A stretch of DNA of 64,000 nt from Acidobacteriaceae bacterium TAA 166 (lineage in GTDB: Bacteria > Acidobacteriota > Terriglobia > Terriglobales > Acidobacteriaceae): positions 496,001 to 560,000 of the forward strand of contig ATWD01000002.1 in NCBI GenBank assembly GCA_000421065.1, in the 5' to 3' direction. Shown here one piece after another: positions 53,852 to 62,180 of the stretch. Every line of letters starts with the position of its first letter. The first letter of the stretch is position 1. Under the pieces are notes generated by a model. That model was given only the letters and a program-made list of their open reading frames with translations, searched no databases and was not told where the DNA came from. A program made the position numbers and the translations under genes.

Positions 53852-56536
53852 ATGACAACAAAGCTGGAGACGCCCGCGCAGGTTGACTTTGCTGCTGAGG
53901 TTTCGGAGTGGATTGAAGCCTTCGACGAGGTTGTGGCGAGTGACTGGGAACGAGGCGCCGAGCTACTCGAGACGCTGCGCTCGCGTGCCCGTGAGGCCGG
54001 GGTTCCGGTTGCGAGCGAAATCATAACGCCTTATCGGAACACGATTCCGAAGCACGACGAGGTTCCCTATCCTGGCGACCGTGCAGTCGAGCGCCGCATC
54101 GAGGCCCTGATCCGCTGGAACGCCATGGCGATGGTTCATGGGCAGAACAAGAAGGATGCAGGCATCGGCGGCCACATCTCGACCTATTCCTCGCTGGCGA
54201 CGCTGCTCGAGGTGGGCTTCAATCATTTCTTCCACGCCAAGTACCCCAGCGCCTCGGGTTCGGGAGAGCTGCCGGGCGACTTCGTTTATTTTCAGGGTCA
54301 CGCCTCCCCGGGCGTCTATGCCCGCGCCTATGTGGAGGGCCGCTTCGAGGAGAAGCGTCTCAAGAACTTCCGCCATGAGCTGCGGGGCGAGCCCGCCCTC
54401 TCGAGCTATCCGCACCCCTGGCTGATGCCCGACTTCTGGAGATTCCCGACGGTCTCGATGGGCATCGGCCCCTTGAACGCGATCTACCAGGCGCGTTTCA
54501 TGAAGTACCTGGAGAATCGCGGCCTGATTGAGAAGAGCGACCGTAAGGTATGGGCCTTTGTCGGCGATGGCGAGACGGACGAGGTCGATACGCTGGGTGC
54601 GATCTCGCTGGGCGCGCGCGAAAATCTCGACAACCTGATCTTCGTGGTCAACTGCAACCTGCAGCGCCTGGACGGCCCGGTGCGCGGCAACAAGCGCATC
54701 ATCGACGAGCTCGAGGGCATGTTCCGAGGCGCGGGATGGAACGTCCTCAAGGTGGTCTGGGGTTCGGACTGGGATGAGCTCTTCGAGCGCGATCACCAGG
54801 GACTTCTGCTGAAGCGCATGGAAGAGTGCGTGGACGGCGACTACCAGGCCTTCAAGGCCAAGGGCGGAGCCTATCTACGCAAGGAGTTCTTCGGCAAATA
54901 CCCCGAGCTGCTAAAGCTGGTCGAGGACAAGACCGACGAGCAGCTGGCGCGCCTGCACCGCGGCGGCCACGATCCGGCGAAGATCTACAACGCCTACAAG
55001 CGCGCGCTCGAGCACAAGGGCGGCCCGACGGTGATCCTGGCAAAGACGGTTAAGGGATACGGCTTGGGCTCGACCGAGGCCCGCAACGCCTCTCACCAAG
55101 AGAAGAAGCTGACTGATGAATCGATGAAGTACTTCATCGAGCGCTTCGAGATTCCCGTGACCGAGGAGGCAGCCAAGGAGGGTGCCTTCTTCCGGCCCGA
55201 TGAGTCGGCCCCGGAGATCAAGTATCTGCACGAACGCCGTCAGGCACTGGGCGGATATCTGCCCAAGCGTGAGGTCCCGAAGTTCGAGTTCAAGGTACCG
55301 GCGCTCGACACCTTGAAGGAGTGGACAGGCGGCTCGAACAATCGCACCGTCTCGACCACGATGGGTTTTGTCAGCCTGCTGCGCTTCCTGCTGAAGGACG
55401 CGGCGATCGGCAAGCTGGTGGTCCCGATCGTTCCGGACGAGGGCCGTACTTTTGGTCTCGAGTCGGTCATCAAGCAGGTCGGCATCTACGCTCCCGAGGG
55501 ACAGAAGTACATTCCGCATGACTCGGACATGCTGTTGAGCTACCGCGAGGAGAAGAACGGCCAGATTCTCGAAGAAGGCATCACCGAGGCGGGCTCGATG
55601 GCCTCGTTCACGGCGGCGGGAACGGCGTATGCGAACTACGGCCTGCCGCTGGTTCCCTTCTACATGTACTATTCGATGTTCGGCTTCCAGCGCATCGGCG
55701 ACATGGCCTGGGCGTTCGCGGACTCGCGCGGCAAGGGCTTCCTGATGGGTGGCACCGCCGGCCGCACGACCATGCTGGGCGAGGGACTGCAGCACCAGGA
55801 CGGACACAGCCATGTACTCTCGAGCACGGTTCCGACCTGCCTGAGCTACGATCCGGCCTACGCCTACGAGCTGGCCGTGGTGGTGCAGGACGGTCTGCGC
55901 CGCATGTACGAAAACGGCGAGGACGTCTTCTACTACATCACCATGTACAACGAGGACTATGCCATGCCGCCAATGCCGGAGGGCTCGGCGGAGGGCATTC
56001 TGCGCGGGCTCTATAAGTTGAAGCCGGCGTTGAAGGGCGAGGCGGTGGCGCAGCTGTTCGGGTCGGGCCCGATCCTGAACGAGGTCGTGCGGGCGCAGCA
56101 GATTCTGTCGGAGAAGTACAAGGTCGAGGCCGATGTGTGGAGCGTGACCAGCTACAATGAGCTGCGCCGCAATGCCCTGGCGGTCGAACGCTGGAACCGT
56201 CTGCACCCGGCCGAACCGGCGAAGAAGAGCTACCTTGAGACGACGCTTGAGAGCACCAAGGGGCCGATCATCGCGGCCAGCGACTACATGAAGGTGCTGC
56301 CGGATGCTCTCTCCCCCTGGCTGCCGACGCGTCTGGTGACGCTGGGCACGGACGGCTTCGGACGTAGCGACAATCGCGAGCATCTGCGACGCCACTTCGA
56401 GGTGAGCGCCGAGGCGATCGTTGGCGCAACGCTCTCGAAGCTGGCGCGCGAGGGCAAGTTCAAGCCGAAGAGCGCACAGAAGGCAATGGTCGAGCTCGGA
56501 CTCGACACCGAGGCAATCGATCCAGCCAAGGCATAA
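53852..56536 (+). CDS. aceE: Pyruvate dehydrogenase E1 component, homodimeric type
   Basis: An 894-residue TPP enzyme that decarboxylates pyruvate and acetylates the lipoyl groups of E2. The TPP motif is intact: FVGDGETDEV (G238-D239-G240) and, after the usual spacing, VVNCNLQRLDG. Other AceE blocks are GHASPGVYARAYVEGR, KTVKGYGLG, PIVPDEGRTFGLE and LGTDGFGRSD. AAGGA lies six bases before the ATG. It is followed by a hairpin and an E1-alpha-like gene in the same direction; E2 and E3 genes are not in the window. Confidence 0.97.
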   Translation: MTTKLETPAQVDFAAEVSEWIEAFDEVVASDWERGAELLETLRSRAREAGVPVASEIITPYRNTIPKHDEVPYPGDRAVERRIEALIRWNAMAMVHGQNKKDAGIGGHISTYSSLATLLEVGFNHFFHAKYPSASGSGELPGDFVYFQGHASPGVYARAYVEGRFEEKRLKNFRHELRGEPALSSYPHPWLMPDFWRFPTVSMGIGPLNAIYQARFMKYLENRGLIEKSDRKVWAFVGDGETDEVDTLGAISLGARENLDNLIFVVNCNLQRLDGPVRGNKRIIDELEGMFRGAGWNVLKVVWGSDWDELFERDHQGLLLKRMEECVDGDYQAFKAKGGAYLRKEFFGKYPELLKLVEDKTDEQLARLHRGGHDPAKIYNAYKRALEHKGGPTVILAKTVKGYGLGSTEARNASHQEKKLTDESMKYFIERFEIPVTEEAAKEGAFFRPDESAPEIKYLHERRQALGGYLPKREVPKFEFKVPALDTLKEWTGGSNNRTVSTTMGFVSLLRFLLKDAAIGKLVVPIVPDEGRTFGLESVIKQVGIYAPEGQKYIPHDSDMLLSYREEKNGQILEEGITEAGSMASFTAAGTAYANYGLPLVPFYMYYSMFGFQRIGDMAWAFADSRGKGFLMGGTAGRTTMLGEGLQHQDGHSHVLSSTVPTCLSYDPAYAYELAVVVQDGLRRMYENGEDVFYYITMYNEDYAMPPMPEGSAEGILRGLYKLKPALKGEAVAQLFGSGPILNEVVRAQQILSEKYKVEADVWSVTSYNELRRNALAVERWNRLHPAEPAKKSYLETTLESTKGPIIAASDYMKVLPDALSPWLPTRLVTLGTDGFGRSDNREHLRRHFEVSAEAIVGATLSKLAREGKFKPKSAQKAMVELGLDTEAIDPAKA

Positions 56537-56562
56537 TCCTTAACACACGATGTTTGTTTTTG

Positions 56563-56594
56563 AAGAAGGGGGTTCCATCAGGAACCCTCTTCTT
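56563..56594 (+). terminator. Strong hairpin between aceE and the E1-alpha-like gene
   Basis: AAGAAGGGGGTTCC (56563-56576), loop ATCA, GGAACCCTCTTCTT (56581-56594), a 14-bp stem with one G-T pair, preceded by a T-rich run and followed by GTATTG. It is terminator-like and could reduce read-through to the next gene or set its own translation. Confidence 0.65.
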
Positions 56595-56619
56595 GTATTG
56601 CCAGGAGAGAAACAGCACG

Positions 56620-57498
56620 ATGACGCAGAAAAAGAACTCGGAGGCGGGCGAGAATCCGCTGGTTCCCAACGCAAAGTTGCGGCAGATGTATACGCTGATG
56701 CTCGAGGCCCGGAAGCTTGAGGCCAAGCTGCTTGAGGGGAGCGTAATAAAGCGGACCGGCGCGAAGAAGAAGGGACGGATCGCAGAGATTCGCGGGCAGG
56801 AGGCGGTGCGGGTAAGCACGGCTGTCGAACTGGGCCCCGACGATCTGGTCAGTGATACCGGCGTAAGCGCCGGGATGGCACTGATCCTTGGCGGCGATGC
56901 CGCTTCCCTTCTCCGAGGCCTTGCTCGCTCCGGCGCAGACGGCCGAAAGGCTCTGGCCGATGCCGGGGTGAACCGTGTGCTCGATGCAGTCGAGGATAGT
57001 GAGCAGAGGCTCCGGTTGGTCCTTGGCGCTGCAAGTGCGCTCGTGGCACAACAACGGCACGGCATCGTTGTGGTCTACGCGCGCAAGGATGAAGTCGGTC
57101 GAAGGATATGGCGCAAGACGTTGCAAGCCGCCCACGAGATGCGGCTTCCGATCCTGTTTGTTGCGTTGGAACGGGGCAAGCCGCGCGGAGGGGATGATGA
57201 CGTCGCCGAGGTCTGCGAGGTGGCGAATTCGGCAGGAGTTCCAGGGATTCCGGTCGATCGCTGTGACGCGGTCGCGCTCTATCGCGTGACCCAGGAGTCG
57301 CTGGGAAGGACCCGCAACGGAGATGGGCCGGTGCTGCTGGAGTGCGTGAGCTGGAGGATCAAGGGCAAGCGCAAAACAACGGATGATCCAATCGAGCATC
57401 TGCAGGAGTTTCTTCTGGGACGAAAGATCTGCAATCGGGACTGGTTCAAGACGACAGAGAAGAAGGTGCGAAAGCGTCTGTTGAAACAGCGGAGCTGA
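56620..57498 (+). CDS. E1-alpha-like TPP-fold protein lacking the cofactor motif (probable pseudoenzyme)
   Basis: A 292-residue protein resembling the alpha subunit of 2-oxo-acid dehydrogenases: KLRQMYTLMLEARKLEAKLL and RGQEAVRVSTAVELGPDDLV at the N-terminus, LPILFVALERG, AGVPGIPVDRCDAVALYRV and GDGPVLLECVSWRIKG later. The TPP motif GDG is ARK (154-156 in VVVYARKDEVG) and the Asn of the second half is missing (ALERG). The glycine-rich KGGSMH region is also absent. It is therefore unlikely to bind TPP; a structural or regulatory role with AceE is inferred. AGGAGA lies about 11 nt before the ATG. Confidence 0.8.
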   Translation: MTQKKNSEAGENPLVPNAKLRQMYTLMLEARKLEAKLLEGSVIKRTGAKKKGRIAEIRGQEAVRVSTAVELGPDDLVSDTGVSAGMALILGGDAASLLRGLARSGADGRKALADAGVNRVLDAVEDSEQRLRLVLGAASALVAQQRHGIVVVYARKDEVGRRIWRKTLQAAHEMRLPILFVALERGKPRGGDDDVAEVCEVANSAGVPGIPVDRCDAVALYRVTQESLGRTRNGDGPVLLECVSWRIKGKRKTTDDPIEHLQEFLLGRKICNRDWFKTTEKKVRKRLLKQRS

Positions 57499-57605
57499 TC
57501 GAAGACAGATCGAACGATCGGTGAATACGTGGTTTCTCCCGGGTTCCTTTGGGGTGCAAGAAGGTACACTGAAGAGAAGGTTACCTCCCCCGGGACTCTT
57601 CTCAA

Positions 57606-59480
57606 ATGCATCTTCAGCTCCGAACCTTCGTTCTCTTCTCCGCCCTTTTTCTCGGAACATTTACCTCTGGATGGTCTCAATCCGCGGCTCCAGCGATCCC
57701 GGAGGCAGAGCCGCATACGCAACAGATTCCGTCGTCGCCGCCTTATGGTGCCCCAGCTACGCAGAATCCCGGGCAGCAGCAGCCAGCGGCTACGCCTCAA
57801 GATCCAGGGAGTTTACATCCCTCCTATCCTGGTTATTCATTGTCTGCGGTTCGGACGAAGACAAACTCGTCGTTGGGCTCGGCCTATATCCCGGTGGATA
57901 GCTGGGTCTATCCCGCGGCCCTGCGGCTGTATTCGATGGGATTTCTCGACACGGCATTTCTCAATATGAGGCCATGGACCCGGCAGAGCGTGGTTCACAT
58001 GCTGGAGGCGACGCGCTCGGCGGTGATGGAGAGCGACAACGAAGAGGCGCAGGAGATCTTCGCCAAGCTGCTGCGGGAGTTTGAGGAGGAAGCGCCCTCC
58101 AATGGGACGGATCGCGGCGCGATCTACGGCCTCCACTCGGTTTATACGCGCCTGACGGGAATCGGTGGACCGGTTCTGCACGACAGCTTCCATCTGGGCC
58201 AGACGATCACGAACGACTATGGGCGGCCGTATGAGACGGGCTTCAATAACATCACTGGCTTCTCGACGTTGAACGAGGCCGGCCGCTTCTCCCTGTATGT
58301 GCGAGGGGAGTACCAGCACGCTCCCTCGGGCAGCGGCTATTCGAACGCACTGGCCACACAGCTGTCGATCATCGATCGTCTCTATCCCTATGCGGCTCCT
58401 AATCGCCCGCAGGACACGATCCCCGAGGGACCTCTTGCGGCGCAGAATCCGTTCCGTCTGATCGAGGCCTCGCTCTCGTTTCATCTGCTGGGTCATGAGA
58501 TCTCGGGAGGGAAGAACGACGCGTGGCTTGGACCGGGCCTGGGAGGCTCGGTGGCCTGGACCAACAATGCCGAAAATATCTATTCGTTCCGGATCAACCG
58601 CGTGGAACCTCTGCACATTCCGCTCGTGTCCAAAGTGCTTGGTCCGGTACGCTATGACTTCTTCTACGGCAGTCTGAAGGGCCATACCGCTCCCAACAGC
58701 CCTTATACACACTCGGAGATGTTTACGTTCGAGCCGACCTCAAACCTCCAGGTAGGATTTCAGAGGACGATCATCTTCGGCGGCGCGGGACACGCTCCCG
58801 TCACGCTGCACACCTTCCTCAAGGGCTTCTTCGATATCAACGATACGACTGTCGGGGAGAAGCTTTCGCGTGACGATCCTGGAGCGAGATTCAGTACCTT
58901 CAACTTTTCCTACCGGCTTCCCTTCGTTCGACGCCACGCTACGCTCTACGCCGACGCGATCTCGCACGACGACGTCACCCCGATCAGCGCGCCCCGTCGA
59001 GCTTCCTTCCGGACAGGCCTGTACTTTTCGCAGCTTCCCGGCAGGTTACGAAAGATGGATCTGAGAATTGAGGCAGCCAACACGGATCCCGATGTCGGCC
59101 CCAGCAAGGGAGGCGTCTTCACCTATTGGGAGGCGGTTCAGGTCCAGGGATACACCAATAAGGGCTACATTCTGGGCGACTGGATGGGACGCGAGGCGAA
59201 GGGTGGGCAGGCCTGGTTGACCTATCACCTCTCCGGGAACGAGTGGATTCAGCTGGAGTATCTGACCAAGAAGACGCCGGCGGATTTTATCCCGCTCGGC
59301 ACGACTCAGAACCAGTTCAAGGTCAGCTTCGTGAAACGCTTCGGTCCGAACCTGGAGTTGAACTCCTGGCTGCAGTATGAGGGGTGGAAGGCTCCGATCT
59401 ACAAGCCCGGATATCAACAGAACACCACCGCTTCGTTCCAGCTGACCTGGTATCCGAAGCTGCAGCGGCTCCCGCGGTAG
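57606..59480 (+). CDS. Capsule assembly Wzi family outer-membrane protein
   Basis: A 624-residue exported protein: signal peptide (FVLFSALFLGTFTSGWSQ), a Pro/Gln-rich linker to about residue 85, a small helical domain (LRLYSMGFLDTAFLNMRPW to LLREFEEEAP) and a large beta barrel with many aromatic strands (FGGAGHAPVTLHTFLKGFF, SFRTGLYFSQLPG). Wzi anchors capsule at the cell surface. It opens the polysaccharide region that also holds UDP-xylose precursor genes and Wzc. Confidence 0.87.
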   Translation: MHLQLRTFVLFSALFLGTFTSGWSQSAAPAIPEAEPHTQQIPSSPPYGAPATQNPGQQQPAATPQDPGSLHPSYPGYSLSAVRTKTNSSLGSAYIPVDSWVYPAALRLYSMGFLDTAFLNMRPWTRQSVVHMLEATRSAVMESDNEEAQEIFAKLLREFEEEAPSNGTDRGAIYGLHSVYTRLTGIGGPVLHDSFHLGQTITNDYGRPYETGFNNITGFSTLNEAGRFSLYVRGEYQHAPSGSGYSNALATQLSIIDRLYPYAAPNRPQDTIPEGPLAAQNPFRLIEASLSFHLLGHEISGGKNDAWLGPGLGGSVAWTNNAENIYSFRINRVEPLHIPLVSKVLGPVRYDFFYGSLKGHTAPNSPYTHSEMFTFEPTSNLQVGFQRTIIFGGAGHAPVTLHTFLKGFFDINDTTVGEKLSRDDPGARFSTFNFSYRLPFVRRHATLYADAISHDDVTPISAPRRASFRTGLYFSQLPGRLRKMDLRIEAANTDPDVGPSKGGVFTYWEAVQVQGYTNKGYILGDWMGREAKGGQAWLTYHLSGNEWIQLEYLTKKTPADFIPLGTTQNQFKVSFVKRFGPNLELNSWLQYEGWKAPIYKPGYQQNTTASFQLTWYPKLQRLPR

Positions 59481-59489
59481 AGAGATCGT

Positions 59490-60437
59490 TTATCTTGCTA
59501 CAACCAGGGTGGAGCGGAAGTATTCGAGCGACCGCTCCAGACCTTCGCGGAGAGGAATCTTCGGATCCCATCCGAGGAGGGTGCGGGCGCGGGTGATGTC
59601 GGGGCGGCGGCGGGTAGGGTCGTCCTGGGGCAGAGGCTTGCGCACGATCTCGGAGCTGGACCCAGTGACCGCAAGCACCTCCTGGGCGCACTCGAGGATG
59701 GTCCACTCGTCGGGGTTGCCGATGTTGACCGGGGCATGCTCGTCGGAGCGGGAGAGGCGGACGATGCCGTCGATCAGGTCGGAGACGTAGCAGAAGCTGC
59801 GGGTCTGCGAGCCGTCGCCGTAGATGGTCAGGGGCTCCTCATTAAGGGCCTGGATCATGAAGTTCGAGATGACGCGGCCGTCGTTGGCCTGGAGGCGCGG
59901 ACCGTAGGTATTGAAGATCCGGACCATGTGGGTGTTGACGTTGTGATAACGGTAATAGGCCATCACGGCGGCCTCGGAGAAGCGCTTGGCCTCGTCGTAG
60001 ACCGAACGCGGGCCGATGGGATTCACGTTGCCCCAATAGGTCTCGACCTGCGGGTGGACCTCGGGATCGCCGTAGCACTCCGATGTTGAAGCATGGAGGT
60101 AGCCGGCTTTGTACTTATGCGCGATGTCGAGGGTGTTGAGCGTGCCTGCCGAGCCTACGCGGAGGGTCTCGATGCCGAGCCGGGAGTAGTCGACCGGGCT
60201 TGCGGGAGAGGCGAAATTGAAGACATAATCGACTTCGCCCGGATCGAAGGGACGGGTGATGTCCTGCTCGAGGAAGCGAAAGCGCGGCTCGGAGGAGAGG
60301 TGATCGAGGTTCGCAGTATTTCCGGTCGAGAGATTATCGACCCCGAGAACAATATGGCCTTCCGCAAGGAGGGCATCGCAGAGGTGAGATCCAAGAAAGC
60401 CGGCGGCGCCGGTGACAAGAACATTCTGTGACGGCAT
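59490..60437 (-). CDS. UDP-glucuronate decarboxylase-type NAD-dependent epimerase
   Basis: A 315-residue extended SDR. VLVTGAAGFLGSHLCDALL binds NAD, YDEAKRFSEA supplies catalytic Tyr/Lys, HASTSECYGDPEVHPQ is typical of UXS enzymes, and RIFNTYGPRLQANDGRVISN is conserved. It would convert UDP-glucuronate, made by the neighbouring dehydrogenase, to UDP-xylose. A related dTDP-glucose or UDP-galacturonate enzyme cannot be fully excluded. Confidence 0.9.
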   Translation of the reverse strand: MPSQNVLVTGAAGFLGSHLCDALLAEGHIVLGVDNLSTGNTANLDHLSSEPRFRFLEQDITRPFDPGEVDYVFNFASPASPVDYSRLGIETLRVGSAGTLNTLDIAHKYKAGYLHASTSECYGDPEVHPQVETYWGNVNPIGPRSVYDEAKRFSEAAVMAYYRYHNVNTHMVRIFNTYGPRLQANDGRVISNFMIQALNEEPLTIYGDGSQTRSFCYVSDLIDGIVRLSRSDEHAPVNIGNPDEWTILECAQEVLAVTGSSSEIVRKPLPQDDPTRRRPDITRARTLLGWDPKIPLREGLERSLEYFRSTLVVAR

Positions 60438-60540
60438 GAAGGTCTTTTCTACCTTTCTTTCTTACAGTTCGAACATCGAAGCTACACCCGGGATAAATTC
60501 AGCGACGATCAAGGGATCAAGGATTCTCTTCCGGATGCCT

Positions 60541-60577
60541 GGAAGATCTCGAAGAGTCGATTCTCCTGAGATCTTCC
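60541..60577. terminator. Inverted repeat between ugd and the decarboxylase gene
   Basis: GGAAGATCTC (60541-60550) and GAGATCTTCC (60568-60577), a perfect 10-bp stem that can extend inward through GAAGAG/TTCTCC. It lies in the 182-bp gap between the two same-strand genes and has no T tract, so it may act in processing rather than full termination. Confidence 0.5.
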
Positions 60578-60619
60578 AGAACAACGCCGGAGGGTTGACT
60601 GCGACTGCAATGGGGGGCC

Positions 60620-62035
60620 CTAGCTCCTCGTGGAGGAGGATTCCATATCGCGGACCGGATGTGCTGCCGGCCGGCCCACGCTGAGATAGGTGAAGCCGTG
60701 ATCGCTCATGACGCTGGGATCGTAGAGATTGCGTCCGTCGATGACGATGGGGTAACGAAGCGATTGATTGATGCGGCGCAGGTCGAGCTCAGAGAACTCC
60801 GGCCAATCGGTGAGGATCAGCAGGGCGTCGGCATCGGTGGTCGCATCGTAAGCGTCGGTGGCGTAGCGCAGGTTGTTGCCCGTGGGCAGCACCTGCTGGG
60901 TACGCTCGGTGGCTGCCGGATCGAAGGCGGCGACGGTGCAACCCTCGGCCAAGAGCATCTTTACGATCTCGATCGCGGGAGACTCGCGGATGTCATCGGT
61001 GTCTCCCTTGAAGGCGAGTCCGAGGATGCCCAGCCGCTTGCCACGCAGGTTCCAGAGAGCCGAGCGGACCTTGCTGACGAAGCGCCGCTTCTGCTGCCCG
61101 TTGATCTTCTCCACCTCGCTCAGGAGGTTGAAGTCGATGCCGAGCTGGTCGGCCACCGACCGGAAGGCGGCGACGTCCTTGGGGAAGCAGGAGCCGCCGT
61201 AGCCGATGCCGGGACGGAGGAACTTGGGGCCGATACGGCTATCCAGGCCGATGCCGCGTGCGACCTGCTCCACATTGGCGTTGGTCGCCTCGCAGAGGTT
61301 CGAGACCGCGTTGATGAAGGAGATCTTCATCGCCAGGAAGGCGTTCGAGGCATGCTTGATGATCTCGGCGCTCTTGGTCGACGTCACGAGCAGGGGTGGA
61401 GGCTGGGAGACTGAGCAGCTGCCGGGAATGACGCCGGTGCGCGAGTAATACTCGCCACTGGTGAGAGGGGTATAGATGTCGCGGAGGATGGCTCCGGCGC
61501 GTTCCGAATCCGTTCCGACGACGATGCGGTCCGGATGCATGAAGTCGACGATGGCGGTTCCCTCGCGCAAGAACTCGGGGTTGGAGACGACGTCGAAGAG
61601 ATGGCGCTCGACGCCGTTGCGCTCGAGCGCGCGGCTGATCCACTCGTTGGTGTAAACCGGAACCGTGCTCTTTTCGACGATCACCTTGTAGCTGGTGATG
61701 GAGCGGGCGATCTCGCAGGCGACGGCCTCCACATAGGAGAGATCGGCGTCGCCGGTCTCGCTCTGCGGGGTTCCGACCGCGATGAAGATGGCATCCGACT
61801 CTCGTGTGGCCTCGGCCAGATCGGTGGTAAAGCGGACTCGGTCATTGCGATACCGGTCCAGAAGCTCCGGCAGGTAATGTTCGTGGATAAGGCTGGAGCC
61901 TCCCTGGAGGGCGGCTACCTTGCGCTCATCGTTATCGACGCAGATCACGGGATGGCCCATCTCGGCAAAGCAGACGGCTGCCACCAGACCTACGTATCCT
62001 GAACCGACCACAGCGATAGGAATGGGTTTGCTCAT
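60620..62035 (-). CDS. ugd: UDP-glucose 6-dehydrogenase
   Basis: A 471-residue UDP-glucose/GDP-mannose dehydrogenase. The N-terminal NAD site is VVGSGYVGLVAAVCFAEMGH, the catalytic Cys loop GIGYGGSCFPKD, and the C-terminal domain holds LGLAFKGDTDDIRESPA. It makes UDP-glucuronate, feeding the decarboxylase next to it. Divergent from the tyrosine kinase gene across a repeat-containing promoter region. Confidence 0.95.
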   Translation of the reverse strand: MSKPIPIAVVGSGYVGLVAAVCFAEMGHPVICVDNDERKVAALQGGSSLIHEHYLPELLDRYRNDRVRFTTDLAEATRESDAIFIAVGTPQSETGDADLSYVEAVACEIARSITSYKVIVEKSTVPVYTNEWISRALERNGVERHLFDVVSNPEFLREGTAIVDFMHPDRIVVGTDSERAGAILRDIYTPLTSGEYYSRTGVIPGSCSVSQPPPLLVTSTKSAEIIKHASNAFLAMKISFINAVSNLCEATNANVEQVARGIGLDSRIGPKFLRPGIGYGGSCFPKDVAAFRSVADQLGIDFNLLSEVEKINGQQKRRFVSKVRSALWNLRGKRLGILGLAFKGDTDDIRESPAIEIVKMLLAEGCTVAAFDPAATERTQQVLPTGNNLRYATDAYDATTDADALLILTDWPEFSELDLRRINQSLRYPIVIDGRNLYDPSVMSDHGFTYLSVGRPAAHPVRDMESSSTRS

Positions 62036-62080
62036 AAGTAGTAAGGGGTAGTTCGCTCCAACTGTTTATAAGGATATCCC

Positions 62081-62152
62081 ATGTCGGAAGAGCAAAGGTA
62101 ACCTATGTCGGATCGAAGGTAACAGAAAGTGTTACACCAAATTATCGTTACC
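62081..62152. repeat. Direct and inverted repeats in the ugd/wzc divergent promoter
   Basis: ATGTCGGA occurs at 62081 and 62105 (24-bp step), AAGGTAAC at 62095 and 62116 (21-bp step), and the inverse GTTAC/GTTACC at 62131 and 62147. The four GTAAC/GTTAC elements are arranged as two direct copies followed by two inverted ones, as expected for cooperative binding of a regulator of the polysaccharide genes. Confidence 0.5.
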
Positions 62153-62180
62153 AAGCCGTCTTTCTTGTAAACTGATGCTA

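Noticed and set aside
54911..56395. 494-codon minus-strand frame
   Set aside because: Antisense to aceE, whose product is conserved along its full length.
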